A stretch of 64,000 bases of DNA from Methylovirgula sp. HY1 (GCF_019343105.1 NZ_CP073764.1:3026001-3090000), one strand, 5' to 3'. Positions 44,889-53,860 are shown, counted from the stretch's first letter. Notes: a model not told the origin generated them from the letters alone. Translations and numbers: made by a program.

Positions 44889-46088
44889 ATGAATTATATC
44901 GCAACACGAACTGAATTACGTCAATCGCAGCTGGTCGGACTGATCGAAAGCCTTTGCCAGGCACTCGAGCCGACGCAAACCCAAGATGACCTCGCGCGAG
45001 GGCGCTACAATGCCGTAGGTCATTGGCTCGCGCAATCGTCTGATCCCTTACTGGTCTCAATTGTGATTAATCTGCAAGGGTCGGTCGCCCTTGGGACGGT
45101 CGTCAAGCCGATCGGCCTTAACGAACATGACGTCGATCTTGTCGCCCATGTCAGCGACCTTGATGCGACCGTCTCGCCCGCGGCGTTGAAGGCCAGGATC
45201 GGGACGCGACTTCGTGCCAACGGTACTTACGCGCCTTTGCTCGAGGAGAAGGCGCGCTGCTGGCGCCTGAATTATGCTGGCGAGTTCCATATGGACATCA
45301 CGCCCTCGATCCCAAACCCGCAATGCCCATTCGGGGGCGAGCTGGTGCCGGACAAGGCGCTAAAAAGCTGGAAGCCTTCGAATCCACAGGGATATCGGGC
45401 GAAGTTCGAGCGGCGGGCCGCGCTGAAGCCGCGCATCAGGCTGTTACAGCGGAAGGCCTTCGACGGCGCTCGACTTGATTCTTCCGTTGAGCCCTATCCG
45501 GACAGACCGCGATTCAAGGGCATTTTGCGGCGCATCGTTCAGATCGCAAAGCGCCATAGGGACATCTTCTTCATCGACCAAGATCCAAGCCTCGCGCCGC
45601 TCTCGATCATCATCACGACTTTGGCCTCGCGTGCCTACGAGTTCTGTGCTTCGCGTTTTGAATATGAAGACGAGCTGGAATTTGTGTACGACGTCTTTCG
45701 ACGCATGCCGGAAATGCTGCAAGCAGAGACGATTGGCGGGAAGACGGTCTGGTATCTCTGGAACCAAACGACTGCCGGCGAGAATTTCGCCGAAAAATGG
45801 AACCAAGAGCCGGCTCGCGCCAGAGCATTTTTCGAATGGCACGCGAAAGCCACCGCTGATCTCGAAAAGCTAGCACTCATCGAAGGACTCGATGCCGTCA
45901 ATCGTCAGCTGGGCGGGATGTTTGGCGACGCACCGGCCGCCAAGGCGATCGATGCGATGACGGACCACGTTGGCTCGGCGCGCGTCAACAATCGTCTCTT
46001 CGCCGCGCCGGCTGCGGGATTGGTGACGACGCCTGCGACGGCGGCAACCGCCGTGCGACCGAATACATTCTTCGGGAGCCATTCCTAA
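44889..46088 (+). CDS. CBASS CD-NTase (cGAS/DncV-like nucleotidyltransferase)
   Basis: A 399-residue protein, ATG start. It has the nucleotidyltransferase signature: G64-S65 in LQGSVALGTVVKP, the metal-binding D81 and D83 in EHDVDLVAHVSD, and a third Asp at 136 in GEFHMDITPSIP. A helical C-terminal domain follows (IVQIAKRHRDIFF; LAPLSIIITTLASRAYEF). On sensing phage it should make a cyclic di- or trinucleotide that activates the downstream phospholipase. The C-terminus ends in RPNTFFGSHS after a flexible Ala/Thr stretch, which fits a tail that the E2-like partner conjugates. First gene of a tight three-gene operon. CD-NTase clade and product cannot be set by eye. Confidence 0.93.
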   Translation: MNYIATRTELRQSQLVGLIESLCQALEPTQTQDDLARGRYNAVGHWLAQSSDPLLVSIVINLQGSVALGTVVKPIGLNEHDVDLVAHVSDLDATVSPAALKARIGTRLRANGTYAPLLEEKARCWRLNYAGEFHMDITPSIPNPQCPFGGELVPDKALKSWKPSNPQGYRAKFERRAALKPRIRLLQRKAFDGARLDSSVEPYPDRPRFKGILRRIVQIAKRHRDIFFIDQDPSLAPLSIIITTLASRAYEFCASRFEYEDELEFVYDVFRRMPEMLQAETIGGKTVWYLWNQTTAGENFAEKWNQEPARARAFFEWHAKATADLEKLALIEGLDAVNRQLGGMFGDAPAAKAIDAMTDHVGSARVNNRLFAAPAAGLVTTPATAATAVRPNTFFGSHS

Positions 46089-46091
46089 GCC

Positions 46092-46580
46092 ATGAAGCTC
46101 GGCGAGCGGCGCCCTCTAACCTTGGCGCAACAATTCGTGAATCTCAAAAGTAACCCGGTCTGCGCTGGTCACGGCCATTTGCGATGCGCCCACCTGATAT
46201 GGCGCTACGAAGCATCTCCAAGCCCGCTGAGCCGGCTGTATGGCATCCGCATCGAGCTGATGCATGAATTATCGCCAAGAATCTTTGTCGAATCGCCGGA
46301 TTTGCAGCTTCTCGCCGGCGGACGCCGGCTGCCTCATGTCTATGATCAGAATCCACCGCGTCTGTGCCTTTATCTTCCTCGGGCACATGAATGGCAGCCC
46401 TGGATGCGGCTGGACCAGACGATAGTACCGTGGACAGCCCTATGGTTCTTCTATTTCGAGGAATGGCTAGCTTCCGATGAGTGGAAAGGTGGCGGCAGCT
46501 TTCCGTCAGACGAGCGTCGACATCGGCGGGCTCGTGGTAGCAGAAAGACATCTAAACCTGGTGAGGAGCAACTTCCATGA
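46092..46580 (+). CDS. CBASS stand-alone E2-like protein (type II short)
   Basis: A 162-residue protein starting 3 bp after the CD-NTase stop. The middle and C-terminal part reads PPRLCLYLPRAHEWQPWMRL, then IVPWTALWFFYFEEWLASDE and WKGGGSFP. This is the family pattern of CBASS E2-like proteins (LCLY...EW....TI.PW...WL..YE.WL..G.W.GGG); Cys92 in RLCLY is the likely catalytic cysteine. No E1/JAB genes accompany it, which fits the short type II arrangement in which the E2 alone primes the nucleotidyltransferase by conjugation. The family match is strong; the mechanism is by analogy. Confidence 0.85.
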   Translation: MKLGERRPLTLAQQFVNLKSNPVCAGHGHLRCAHLIWRYEASPSPLSRLYGIRIELMHELSPRIFVESPDLQLLAGGRRLPHVYDQNPPRLCLYLPRAHEWQPWMRLDQTIVPWTALWFFYFEEWLASDEWKGGGSFPSDERRHRRARGSRKTSKPGEEQLP

Positions 46581-47575
46581 ACTCACCGCAAATCGTTGAA
46601 TCGCCAAGAGTGTATAAGATCTTATCGATCGACGGAGGCGGTATCCGCGGGGTTTTTCCGGCGGCGCTACTTGCTGCGGTCGAGCGACATTTGCCCTCAC
46701 CTCTTGGCTCCTATTTCGACCTGATCGCTGGAACATCGACGGGTGGGATCATCGCAATCGGTCTCGGGCTCGGCCTATCCGCTGCCACGATCCTAAAGCT
46801 CTATGAGGAGCATGGTCCGGCAATATTTGGCCAAGGATATGGGTCGCTCGAAGACTGGTTGCGCCGGCGGTGGCATAAAACGCGGCATCTCTTTAAACCA
46901 AAATACTCCTCGGAACCGCTTCGGCAGGCTTTAGAAGGCATTCTTACAAATCGGCAACTCGGCGAAAGCACCTGTCGTCTTGTCATTCCGGCATGGCATC
47001 CGGTCCTTGAGCGGGTTTACATTTATAAGACGGCGCATCATCCGCGCCTTGAGACGGATTACAGAGCATTGGCGGCCGACGCGGCGATGGCAACGGCGGC
47101 CGCCCCAACTTTCTTGAAGCCGCATGTGACGAATGAGTCCGTGGAGCTGGTCGACGGGGGCGTCTGGGCAAATTGCCCCATCGCTGTGGCGGCAGTGGAA
47201 GCGATTGGCCTTCTCAACTGGCCGGCCAACCAGATCAAAATCCTGAGCATCGGGACAATCGATGATGTCGCGGTCCGACCGCCGCTTGGCGGCTGGCCTG
47301 AAATGATGTTGCCGATGATGCGCCTGTTCATGGCTGGTCAGATGCATAACGCCTTGGGAATGACGAAGATACTTACTGGGGATGGGCACGATCATCGCGC
47401 CATTTGGCGCATTGATCAGACGGCCCCGGCAGGGCGCTATGCGATGGATGACGTACGCCGTATCAGCGAAATGAAGAGCCGCGCATTGGCGGAAGCTCGT
47501 GAGCAATTGCCCGAGTTGCGACGGCATTTTTTCGACCAGGAGGTCGAGAGATTCGTGCCGTTTCACAAGCTTTGA
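46577..47575 (+). CDS. capV: CBASS effector CapV, patatin-like phospholipase
   Basis: A 332-residue protein; its ATG overlaps the E2-like stop by 4 nt. It has the anion hole ILSIDGGGIRGVFPAALLAA, the nucleophile elbow GTSTG (Ser54), and the dyad Asp193 in VDGGVWANCP. This is the patatin phospholipase fold of CapV effectors, activated by a cyclic nucleotide to degrade membrane phospholipids and kill the infected cell. All catalytic residues are present. It is the last gene of the CBASS operon. Confidence 0.92.
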   Translation: MNSPQIVESPRVYKILSIDGGGIRGVFPAALLAAVERHLPSPLGSYFDLIAGTSTGGIIAIGLGLGLSAATILKLYEEHGPAIFGQGYGSLEDWLRRRWHKTRHLFKPKYSSEPLRQALEGILTNRQLGESTCRLVIPAWHPVLERVYIYKTAHHPRLETDYRALAADAAMATAAAPTFLKPHVTNESVELVDGGVWANCPIAVAAVEAIGLLNWPANQIKILSIGTIDDVAVRPPLGGWPEMMLPMMRLFMAGQMHNALGMTKILTGDGHDHRAIWRIDQTAPAGRYAMDDVRRISEMKSRALAEAREQLPELRRHFFDQEVERFVPFHKL

Positions 47576-47780
47576 GTCTTCCCGGCGATCGGGATGCAGA
47601 TGTTTTCCCCATACTTACTCGCGATGTTCCCGTGCAGCGGGCGATAGTCTGAACTAGCCGTTGCGTAGCACAACGGCGGAGTCGGCGCTCTGTTCAAGAT
47701 GATAAAGTCCGCCACGAGGCGATACTGAGATAAGGACTTGGGTCAAAGAACGAGTCTCACCAACGCGGGAGAAAGTGAAG

Positions 47781-48938
47781 ATGGCTAAGCTTGCGCTATT
47801 TCTTGATGGCACAACGGATACCGAAGCTGGAAATACGAACGTTTGGCGGCTTAACTCTCTCTGCGTCAACGACGGAGTAGACCAGAAGGTCTTTTACAGC
47901 GCCGGCGTCGGTACTGAGCTCGGCGAAAAGATCCGTGGAGGGCTCTTCGGTTACGGTATCGATGACGTCGTCATCGCAGCCTACGAGTGGCTTATCGAGA
48001 CCTACGCCGACGGCGACGAAGTCTTTATCTTCGGTTTCAGCCGTGGCGCGTTCACCGCAAGAAGTTTGGCGGGACTTATCTCACGTTGCGGCCTGATAAG
48101 TCTTGGCGCGCCGCTGAGCGTCAAACAGCTGTACGACCGCTACCGCCAAGGCGACAAAGTAAAATCCATTCACGAGTTGTTAGAAGTTAAGGATCGCTCG
48201 GGATTTAACAACGAAGAACGCTGGGTCGTCACGAACTGCTATCTGATCGACGTTAAATTCGTGGGAGTGTGGGATACGGTTGCTGCGCTCGCCAACGGTG
48301 TTCCGCTGACAGCGGTCACCGGCGGCGATCACAGTTTCCTTGACGCAAATCTGAGGAAAACTGAACGCTATGCCTATCATGCGTTGGCGATCGACGAAAA
48401 CCGCCAACTTTTTGACGCAACGTTGTTCACAGTCTATGCTGACAAAAATACGCCATTTGTTCAGCCGCGCAGCATCGCAGATGTCGAACAACGCTGGTTT
48501 TGCGGTTCGCACGGAGACGTTGGTGGCGGTGGCTATAATGACCTGGCCGCACAGATCCCGCTCAAATGGCTGATGTCCAAGGCAAAGCTGCACGGATTAG
48601 CGTTTCGCCAAGATATTGTGGTGGATCCGGAAGCTTATGACGCCGCTCTCGATGATTCTTTCCGTGACAAAGACTTCACCGATATTTTGCAGGAAGTTGT
48701 GCTGCAACACGGGATGCGGCACTGGCGTCCTATCGCGAGAGCTCCCGAGCCGCGAACAATCACGATCATACACACGATCAACGAATCAATTGACAAGTCG
48801 GTCTTCGACCGGTGTCGGACTAACCCAACCTATAGGCCGCAAAATCTGGTCAACTGGGAAGCAGAGAAGGGCAAGTCTCTTACGGAGATAGAGACGTCGG
48901 TATCTGCGGACACCCCTTCCGTTGCGGTGCCGGATTAA
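47781..48938 (+). CDS. DUF2235 alpha/beta-hydrolase (lipase-like)
   Basis: 385 residues from the ATG at 47781; a GTG two codons upstream is less likely. It starts AKLALFLDGTTDTEAGNTNV, typical of DUF2235, and the nucleophile elbow is GFSRG (Ser87) in VFIFGFSRGAFTARSLAGLI. WFCGSHGDVGGGGYNDLAAQ contributes the catalytic Asp/His region. The family includes the T6SS phospholipase effectors Tle1, but no secretion partner or immunity gene is here. It lies 205 bp after capV in the same direction, with its own likely promoter. It may be a second lipase effector of the defence block, or an independent gene. Confidence 0.85.
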   Translation: MAKLALFLDGTTDTEAGNTNVWRLNSLCVNDGVDQKVFYSAGVGTELGEKIRGGLFGYGIDDVVIAAYEWLIETYADGDEVFIFGFSRGAFTARSLAGLISRCGLISLGAPLSVKQLYDRYRQGDKVKSIHELLEVKDRSGFNNEERWVVTNCYLIDVKFVGVWDTVAALANGVPLTAVTGGDHSFLDANLRKTERYAYHALAIDENRQLFDATLFTVYADKNTPFVQPRSIADVEQRWFCGSHGDVGGGGYNDLAAQIPLKWLMSKAKLHGLAFRQDIVVDPEAYDAALDDSFRDKDFTDILQEVVLQHGMRHWRPIARAPEPRTITIIHTINESIDKSVFDRCRTNPTYRPQNLVNWEAEKGKSLTEIETSVSADTPSVAVPD

Positions 48939-49307
48939 TTATTCCAGAGGTCGACTCTGATCTTTTCGAAAATTCGAAAAAAGAGCCAACATTACGAGGC
49001 CGCTCGCCATCTCGATCACATTGCCTGAAGGCAGCTAGGCGATATAGCGATGAGAAACGGCAGGATCCCCTTCAAGCTCGACACGACCGATCTGCTCGCT
49101 GCAAACCAGGTTTCCTGGAGCTCATACCCGGCGACGCTCGCCGCAATGACAATCGGGCGCGGACCACCTTTAACCCGGCTTATTGGCTCGGAACTCGAAA
49201 ATTGAATGGCTGTTTTGGAGAAGCGATCCGGTTGCGCTGAACGGCGAAAATGGGCGCAAAGCAGGCTAATGTGGCTGCCGATCGTAGATCTAGCGGTCAC
49301 GCCGCCA
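48939..49307. other. Intergenic at the cargo/transfer-gene border
   Basis: About 370 bp between two convergent genes (the DUF2235 gene and copG). An AT-rich dyad TTTTCGAA / TTCGAAAA lies near 48974-48993 and could act as a weak bidirectional terminator. A plus-strand frame of 51 codons from 49051 is not convincing. No RNA gene recognised. Confidence 0.4.
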
Positions 49308-49742
49308 TCAGTTCCTTGACGGTCTTTGCTCAACATCTTCCGGGATTTCTTGCCTTAACTTTGGTCCTTCGCTGAGCCTTCGCCCGAGCGCCACGACGAA
49401 ATTATCCCATCGCTTACCGGCATCTGCCCGCGCAGCCCGAGTTGCGGGTTCGGGGAGCGATGGTGTCGTCGTGAGCCAAAAGCGAATGAACAATGCGAGC
49501 GTTTCGACCCCAATACCGACATCTCGTTCCAGGCGCGCGAGCCGACGATCCTGCTGATCGAGGCGCTTGGATATCGCTGCTTCGCGTTGCTCGTCAGCAT
49601 CGGGCGAAAGAAAAGAGGCGGTGGCTGCTTCCACGACTGCGGAGATGGATAATTCGCGCCTGGCGGCATAGGCGCCCAAGGTCTTCATGATGCCCGGATC
49701 AAGATAGACCGAGATCTGGGCTTTCTTGATGTGTTTCGGCAT
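49308..49742 (-). CDS. CopG/RHH-type protein of the transfer region
   Basis: A 144-residue protein with an ATG start, 6 bp after traG. The N-terminus is a ribbon-helix-helix domain (KKAQISVYLDPGIMKTLGAY, ARRELSISAVVEAATASFL), followed by LDQQDRRLARLERDVGIGVE, a coiled-coil/helix, and TLALFIRFWLTTTPSLP. This matches the conserved CopG-like gene between traG and trbB of Rhizobiales ICEs, probably a DNA-binding regulator or accessory protein of the transfer operon. Here trbB no longer follows it. Confidence 0.88.
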   Translation of the reverse strand: MPKHIKKAQISVYLDPGIMKTLGAYAARRELSISAVVEAATASFLSPDADEQREAAISKRLDQQDRRLARLERDVGIGVETLALFIRFWLTTTPSLPEPATRAARADAGKRWDNFVVALGRRLSEGPKLRQEIPEDVEQRPSRN

Positions 49743-49748
49743 TGATGC

Positions 49749-51770
49749 TCACATCCCGAGGTCGTCGCCGCGGTCGAATGAAGCTTGGCGAGCAACGCCT
49801 TGCATGAGCGTGTTCATTTGCTTGAAGCGCGCTGGGTCGTCATCCGTATCGTCGCCAACGTCAAATTCATTGGCGAGCGCTTCCTTCTTCTCGACAGGTT
49901 TTGCCTCGCTTAATTCGGGCTGATGCCGACGCTCGGATTCAGTCGGATCATCGCTGTCTGAGTTAATGGCGCTTTCGATTGGCAGTTCGATGTTAGGTCG
50001 AGGTGGCAAGGGCCGACCGGTCCATTCGTCAGCTTGGCGTCCTGGTTCATATGTTGCCAGCCTTGGTGGGGAAAGAATGCGTTCCCGGAATCGCGCATCC
50101 TCATAGTAGCGCGCCTTATTGGCGCGGATCGGTGGTGTCCCCGAGACCATGACGATTTCGTCGGCGGGCGGGAGCTGCATGACCTCGCCTGGTGTGAGCA
50201 AGGGACGTGACGTCTCGGTGCGGGAGACCATCAGATGGCCGAGCCAAGGCGAGAGGCGGTGGCCGGCATAGTTGCGCATGGCACGCAATTCGGTGGCGGT
50301 GCCGAGCGCGTCCGAGACACGTTTCGCCGTCCGTTCATCGTTCGTGGCAAACGATACCCGTACATGGCAATTGTCCAGGATCGAATTGTTCGGGCCATAG
50401 GCTTTCTCGATCTGGTTCAGGCTTTGCGCGATCAGAAAGCTCTTCAAGCCGTAGCCCGCCATGAAGGCGAGCGCCGATTCGAAGAAATCCAACCGTCCCA
50501 GCGCCGGAAACTCATCCAGCATCAAGAGCAGCCTATGCCGCTTGGTCTTGGCGTTCAGGTCTTCGGTGAGGCGCCGGCCGATCTGATTGAGGATCAGGCG
50601 GATCAGAGGCTTGGTCCGGCTGATGTCGGACGGTGGCACGACCAGATAGAGCGTCGTCGGGCGCGAACCGTCGACGATATCGCCGATGCGCCAATCACAG
50701 CGCCGGGTGACAGTGGCGATCACGGGATCGCGATAGAGACCAAGAAAACTCATGGCCGTCGAGAGCACGCCGGAGCGCTCATTGGGCGATTTGTTCAGGA
50801 GTTCCCGCGCCGCACTGGCGATGACCGGATGGGGACCGGCGTCGCCAAGATGGGCTGTATACATCATGGCGGCGAGCGTCGTCTCGATCGGCCGCTTCGG
50901 ATCGGAAAGGAAGGTTGCGACGCCCGGCAGTGTCTTATCGGCTTCGGCATAGAGGACATGCAGGATGACGCCGACGAGCAGGGCGTGGCTGGTCTTTTCC
51001 CAATGGTTCCGGCGTTCGAGCGAACCCTCCGGATCGACCAGGATATCGGCGATGTTCTGGACATCGCGAACCTCCCATTCCCCACGCCGGACTTCAAGTA
51101 AGGGATTATAGGCCGAGGAATTCGGGTTGGTCGGATCGAAGAGCAGGACGTGGCCATGCTTTGCGCGGAAGCCGGCGGTGAGCTGCCAATTCTCGCCCTT
51201 GATGTCATGGACGACGGCTGAACCGGGCCAGGTCAAGAGCGTCGGCACAACCAAGCCGACGCCTTTGCCGCTCCGTGTCGGGGCGAAGCAGAGGACATGC
51301 TCGGGTCCGTCATGGCGGAGATAGGTCCGTTCATATCGGCCAAGCACGACGCCATCGGAGCTGAGGAGGCCGGCTGTCTTCATCTCTTCCCGGGTTGCCC
51401 AGCGGGCGGAGCCATAGGTCGCGACAGTCTTGGCCTCGCGCGCCCGCCAGACCGACATACCGATTGCGACAATGACTGAGATGAGACCGCCCGACGCAGC
51501 GATGTAGCCGCCCTCTAGAAAGATCGATGGCGCATAGGCATCGAAGGAAAACCACCACCAGAAGAAGGCCGGCGGTAGATAAAACGGGAAGCTCATGATC
51601 TCGAACCAGGGATGCCCAAGCTCCGGCTGGAAACCGAGGCGCCAGGCCGTCCACTCCGTCGCGGCCCATGTCATCATCAACACGATCAGAAGGACGATGA
51701 CGATCTGACCCCAAAGGATTTTCGCGGCAGACGCGCCTTTGCTGGATGACGGGGAATATGGATGTGTCAT
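49749..51770 (-). CDS. traG: Conjugal transfer coupling protein TraG (VirD4-like)
   Basis: A 673-residue inner-membrane ATPase. Three N-terminal hydrophobic segments (about 17-110) precede the Walker A CFAPTRSGKGVGLVVPTLLT and the motif GSAVVHDIKGENWQLTAGFR. Walker B is LLLMLDEFPALGRLDFFESA. FLIAQSLNQIEKAYGPNNSI is typical of TraG/VirD4. It brings the relaxase-DNA complex to the Trb channel. Its ATG overlaps the relaxase stop by 4 nt. Intact. Confidence 0.96.
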   Translation of the reverse strand: MTHPYSPSSSKGASAAKILWGQIVIVLLIVLMMTWAATEWTAWRLGFQPELGHPWFEIMSFPFYLPPAFFWWWFSFDAYAPSIFLEGGYIAASGGLISVIVAIGMSVWRAREAKTVATYGSARWATREEMKTAGLLSSDGVVLGRYERTYLRHDGPEHVLCFAPTRSGKGVGLVVPTLLTWPGSAVVHDIKGENWQLTAGFRAKHGHVLLFDPTNPNSSAYNPLLEVRRGEWEVRDVQNIADILVDPEGSLERRNHWEKTSHALLVGVILHVLYAEADKTLPGVATFLSDPKRPIETTLAAMMYTAHLGDAGPHPVIASAARELLNKSPNERSGVLSTAMSFLGLYRDPVIATVTRRCDWRIGDIVDGSRPTTLYLVVPPSDISRTKPLIRLILNQIGRRLTEDLNAKTKRHRLLLMLDEFPALGRLDFFESALAFMAGYGLKSFLIAQSLNQIEKAYGPNNSILDNCHVRVSFATNDERTAKRVSDALGTATELRAMRNYAGHRLSPWLGHLMVSRTETSRPLLTPGEVMQLPPADEIVMVSGTPPIRANKARYYEDARFRERILSPPRLATYEPGRQADEWTGRPLPPRPNIELPIESAINSDSDDPTESERRHQPELSEAKPVEKKEALANEFDVGDDTDDDPARFKQMNTLMQGVARQASFDRGDDLGM

Positions 51771-53506
51771 AGGCCAAGCCCCCGTCTTCTGCCAAAGTTC
51801 CAGTCGATGCCGCCGTCGCTGCGGGCGACGCCGGAGACATGGCGACCAAGCTGCTTTTCGAGGGAAGGCGACCAGGGCACGAGCTGGAAACCCAGCCCAT
51901 CGTCGATCATGGCAAAGCGACCCGAAGCGAGGGTGAATCGCCGCTGGTATGTGCCGGCAACGTATTCGCCTGATGCTGATGGAGTGAATGGCCGTCCAAT
52001 CTCCGCGGCAAGTTTGTCGCCGAGTGCCTGGACATCCCGTTTTCTCAGCGTGTCGAGAAGACCGCGCGCGAAGATGATGCCGTGGGCTTGCCGTTCGGCG
52101 AGACCTTGCCGGATGAGTGCTTCGGCGCGGTGATCCATCGCCTCGCGCACTTCCGCGCCGAAGCCGGATTGGCCAAGCGCGATCGGCTCCTTTGCAACGG
52201 CTTGCCGGTCGAGCCAGGTGGCACCATTTGCGGTGATCTGGGCTTCGATGGAAATATCCGAACGAACGGCAAGCGCGACACGCCGCTGGCCTCGGGTGTC
52301 ATCGAAGGTTCGAAGCTCGACGATCGATCCCGGCGCGCTGTCGCCAGCGGCGTCGAGATCTCCCAGTTTGATGTGATGGGTTCGCCCGTCAATGCCGTCG
52401 ATGACGGCATAGGCCGTGCCCTTCAGCTCGTCGTCGAGACCTCGGTCGAGCAGCCGGCCGAGCACCGGCACATCGAGGCTTTCGCCGGCGAGCACATAGC
52501 TTGCGGCGCTGCGCTTGATGCCGCGCTCCTTCAAGCTGTTGTGGATACGCTTGATGATGTCGCCACGTTCGCCAAGCTCACGTAACGTCGTCTCAGCGTT
52601 TTGCGACATCACCCACTGGCCAGGACGCATCTGTTCAGCGAGGCCGAGGGATTCGAGGTGGCGCAGCCGCCCGATCTTGAACGTCAGAAATTCGTCAGGC
52701 TGCCGATCGGCACGAGGAGCAAGATCGATGAAGCCAGTACGGTCAGCATCCCGTGAAAGCTGCCGGTCAAGATTGGTCCAGCGCTCGGCTTTGGTCTGAC
52801 TTTTAAGGGCATAGCGGATGTCATGATCGGTGCGCGGTCCGAGTTCTTGGGTAACGAGAGCGGAGGCTCTGTCGCGCATCCCCTGCTTGATATAGTCCCG
52901 GTTGATGACGAGGTCCTCGCCGGTATCGGTGCGTCCTCGCAGGATGATATGGATGTGGGGATGCTCGGTGTTCCAATGCGCCACGCCGACCCAATCGAGT
53001 TCTGTGCCGAGATCCTTTTGCATCTGGCGCATGAGATCACGGGCGAAGCTCTTGAGATCCGTCATCTCCAAAGCGTCGTCAGGCGAGACGATGAATCGGA
53101 AATGGTGTCGGTCATTTTCGCAACGTCCGGCGAAGGCTTTGGGATCGGCATCGTCGGTTTCAGACCCCGAGAGACGGGCCTTTTCGCCATCACGGGTGAC
53201 TCCCTCCCGCTTCAGGTAAGCGAGATGAGGTCCGAGCTTGTTGCCAAGACTTGCCTGGCGGACGAAGCGCGCCTTGATCACGGCGCCGCGCGAACGGCCG
53301 GTTATGAACCGGTTGGCCTGAATGACGGCCACGCGTCCACGGCCGAAGTATGATCGGCTTCGACTCCCAAGTGAGCCATTGTGCCGAATATGGCCGCCGG
53401 CCTTTTGGGCGGCAGCTAGTGCCTGGGCAATGAAAGGCTTCGCCCGCTGCGCGCGTGACGAGCGGATGCGGCCAGGCCGAACCTGAAATTCGTCGTCTTC
53501 AACCAT
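51767..53506 (-). CDS. Relaxase, VirD2-like with DUF3363 domain (RlxS type)
   Basis: A 579-residue protein, ATG start. The N-terminal region has the likely nicking Tyr in SRSRSYFGRGRVAVIQANRF, and the metal-binding triad is in WNTEHPHIHIILRG (HPHIHI), typical of this relaxase group. The DUF3363 part follows (RPGQWVMSQNAETTLRELGE; ITANGATWLDRQAVAK). It should nick oriT, attach to the 5' end and lead the strand into the recipient. The 350 bp ahead of its start has oriT-like dyads. Confidence 0.93.
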   Translation of the reverse strand: MVEDDEFQVRPGRIRSSRAQRAKPFIAQALAAAQKAGGHIRHNGSLGSRSRSYFGRGRVAVIQANRFITGRSRGAVIKARFVRQASLGNKLGPHLAYLKREGVTRDGEKARLSGSETDDADPKAFAGRCENDRHHFRFIVSPDDALEMTDLKSFARDLMRQMQKDLGTELDWVGVAHWNTEHPHIHIILRGRTDTGEDLVINRDYIKQGMRDRASALVTQELGPRTDHDIRYALKSQTKAERWTNLDRQLSRDADRTGFIDLAPRADRQPDEFLTFKIGRLRHLESLGLAEQMRPGQWVMSQNAETTLRELGERGDIIKRIHNSLKERGIKRSAASYVLAGESLDVPVLGRLLDRGLDDELKGTAYAVIDGIDGRTHHIKLGDLDAAGDSAPGSIVELRTFDDTRGQRRVALAVRSDISIEAQITANGATWLDRQAVAKEPIALGQSGFGAEVREAMDHRAEALIRQGLAERQAHGIIFARGLLDTLRKRDVQALGDKLAAEIGRPFTPSASGEYVAGTYQRRFTLASGRFAMIDDGLGFQLVPWSPSLEKQLGRHVSGVARSDGGIDWNFGRRRGLGL

Positions 53507-53860
53507 CGCCGATTTCCATAATGTGTTCGAGGATGAGTTGCGTCAATGACTTGCAGTCGGTCAGCACATTGTGGCGATTGCCGATACATTGTCGAAATGA
53601 CCCGCAAGTCATTGCAAACCAACACAACGACCGGCGCGCAATGTGCGCGCTTTTATCCTGCCATAGGCCGGTCGTTGACCTGTGCCCTCCTGCAGTCCTT
53701 TCGATTCTTTCGCTCGTCTGCGCCAAACCACGCCAGACTGCGAGCAGCACCGAATGAACAGAATTGCTTCGCTGCAAGGTGAGACTGTGAAAAGCGATTG
53801 CAGGTCCGTACCTCAAATAATGACAGTGATCGCTCGTTTCGACATTGGTGAGAGCGATAT
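53507..53860. other. Probable origin of transfer (oriT) region
   Basis: A 354-bp non-coding stretch directly upstream of the relaxase gene. It has three dyads: CAATGACTTGC (53544-53554) with GCAAGTCATTG (53604-53614), perfect over 11 bp; CAACGACCGG (53625-53634) with CCGGTCGTTG (53668-53677), perfect over 10 bp; and nested within the latter GCGCGC (53634-53639) / GCGCGC (53645-53650). Nested repeats beside a relaxase gene are the usual form of oriT. The nick site cannot be placed by eye. Confidence 0.6.

Noticed and set aside
49051-49206. A 51-codon plus-strand frame in the gap between the DUF2235 gene and copG, with a faint AlpA-like look
   Set aside because: No Shine-Dalgarno, no clear helix-turn-helix pattern, and it lies between convergent genes.
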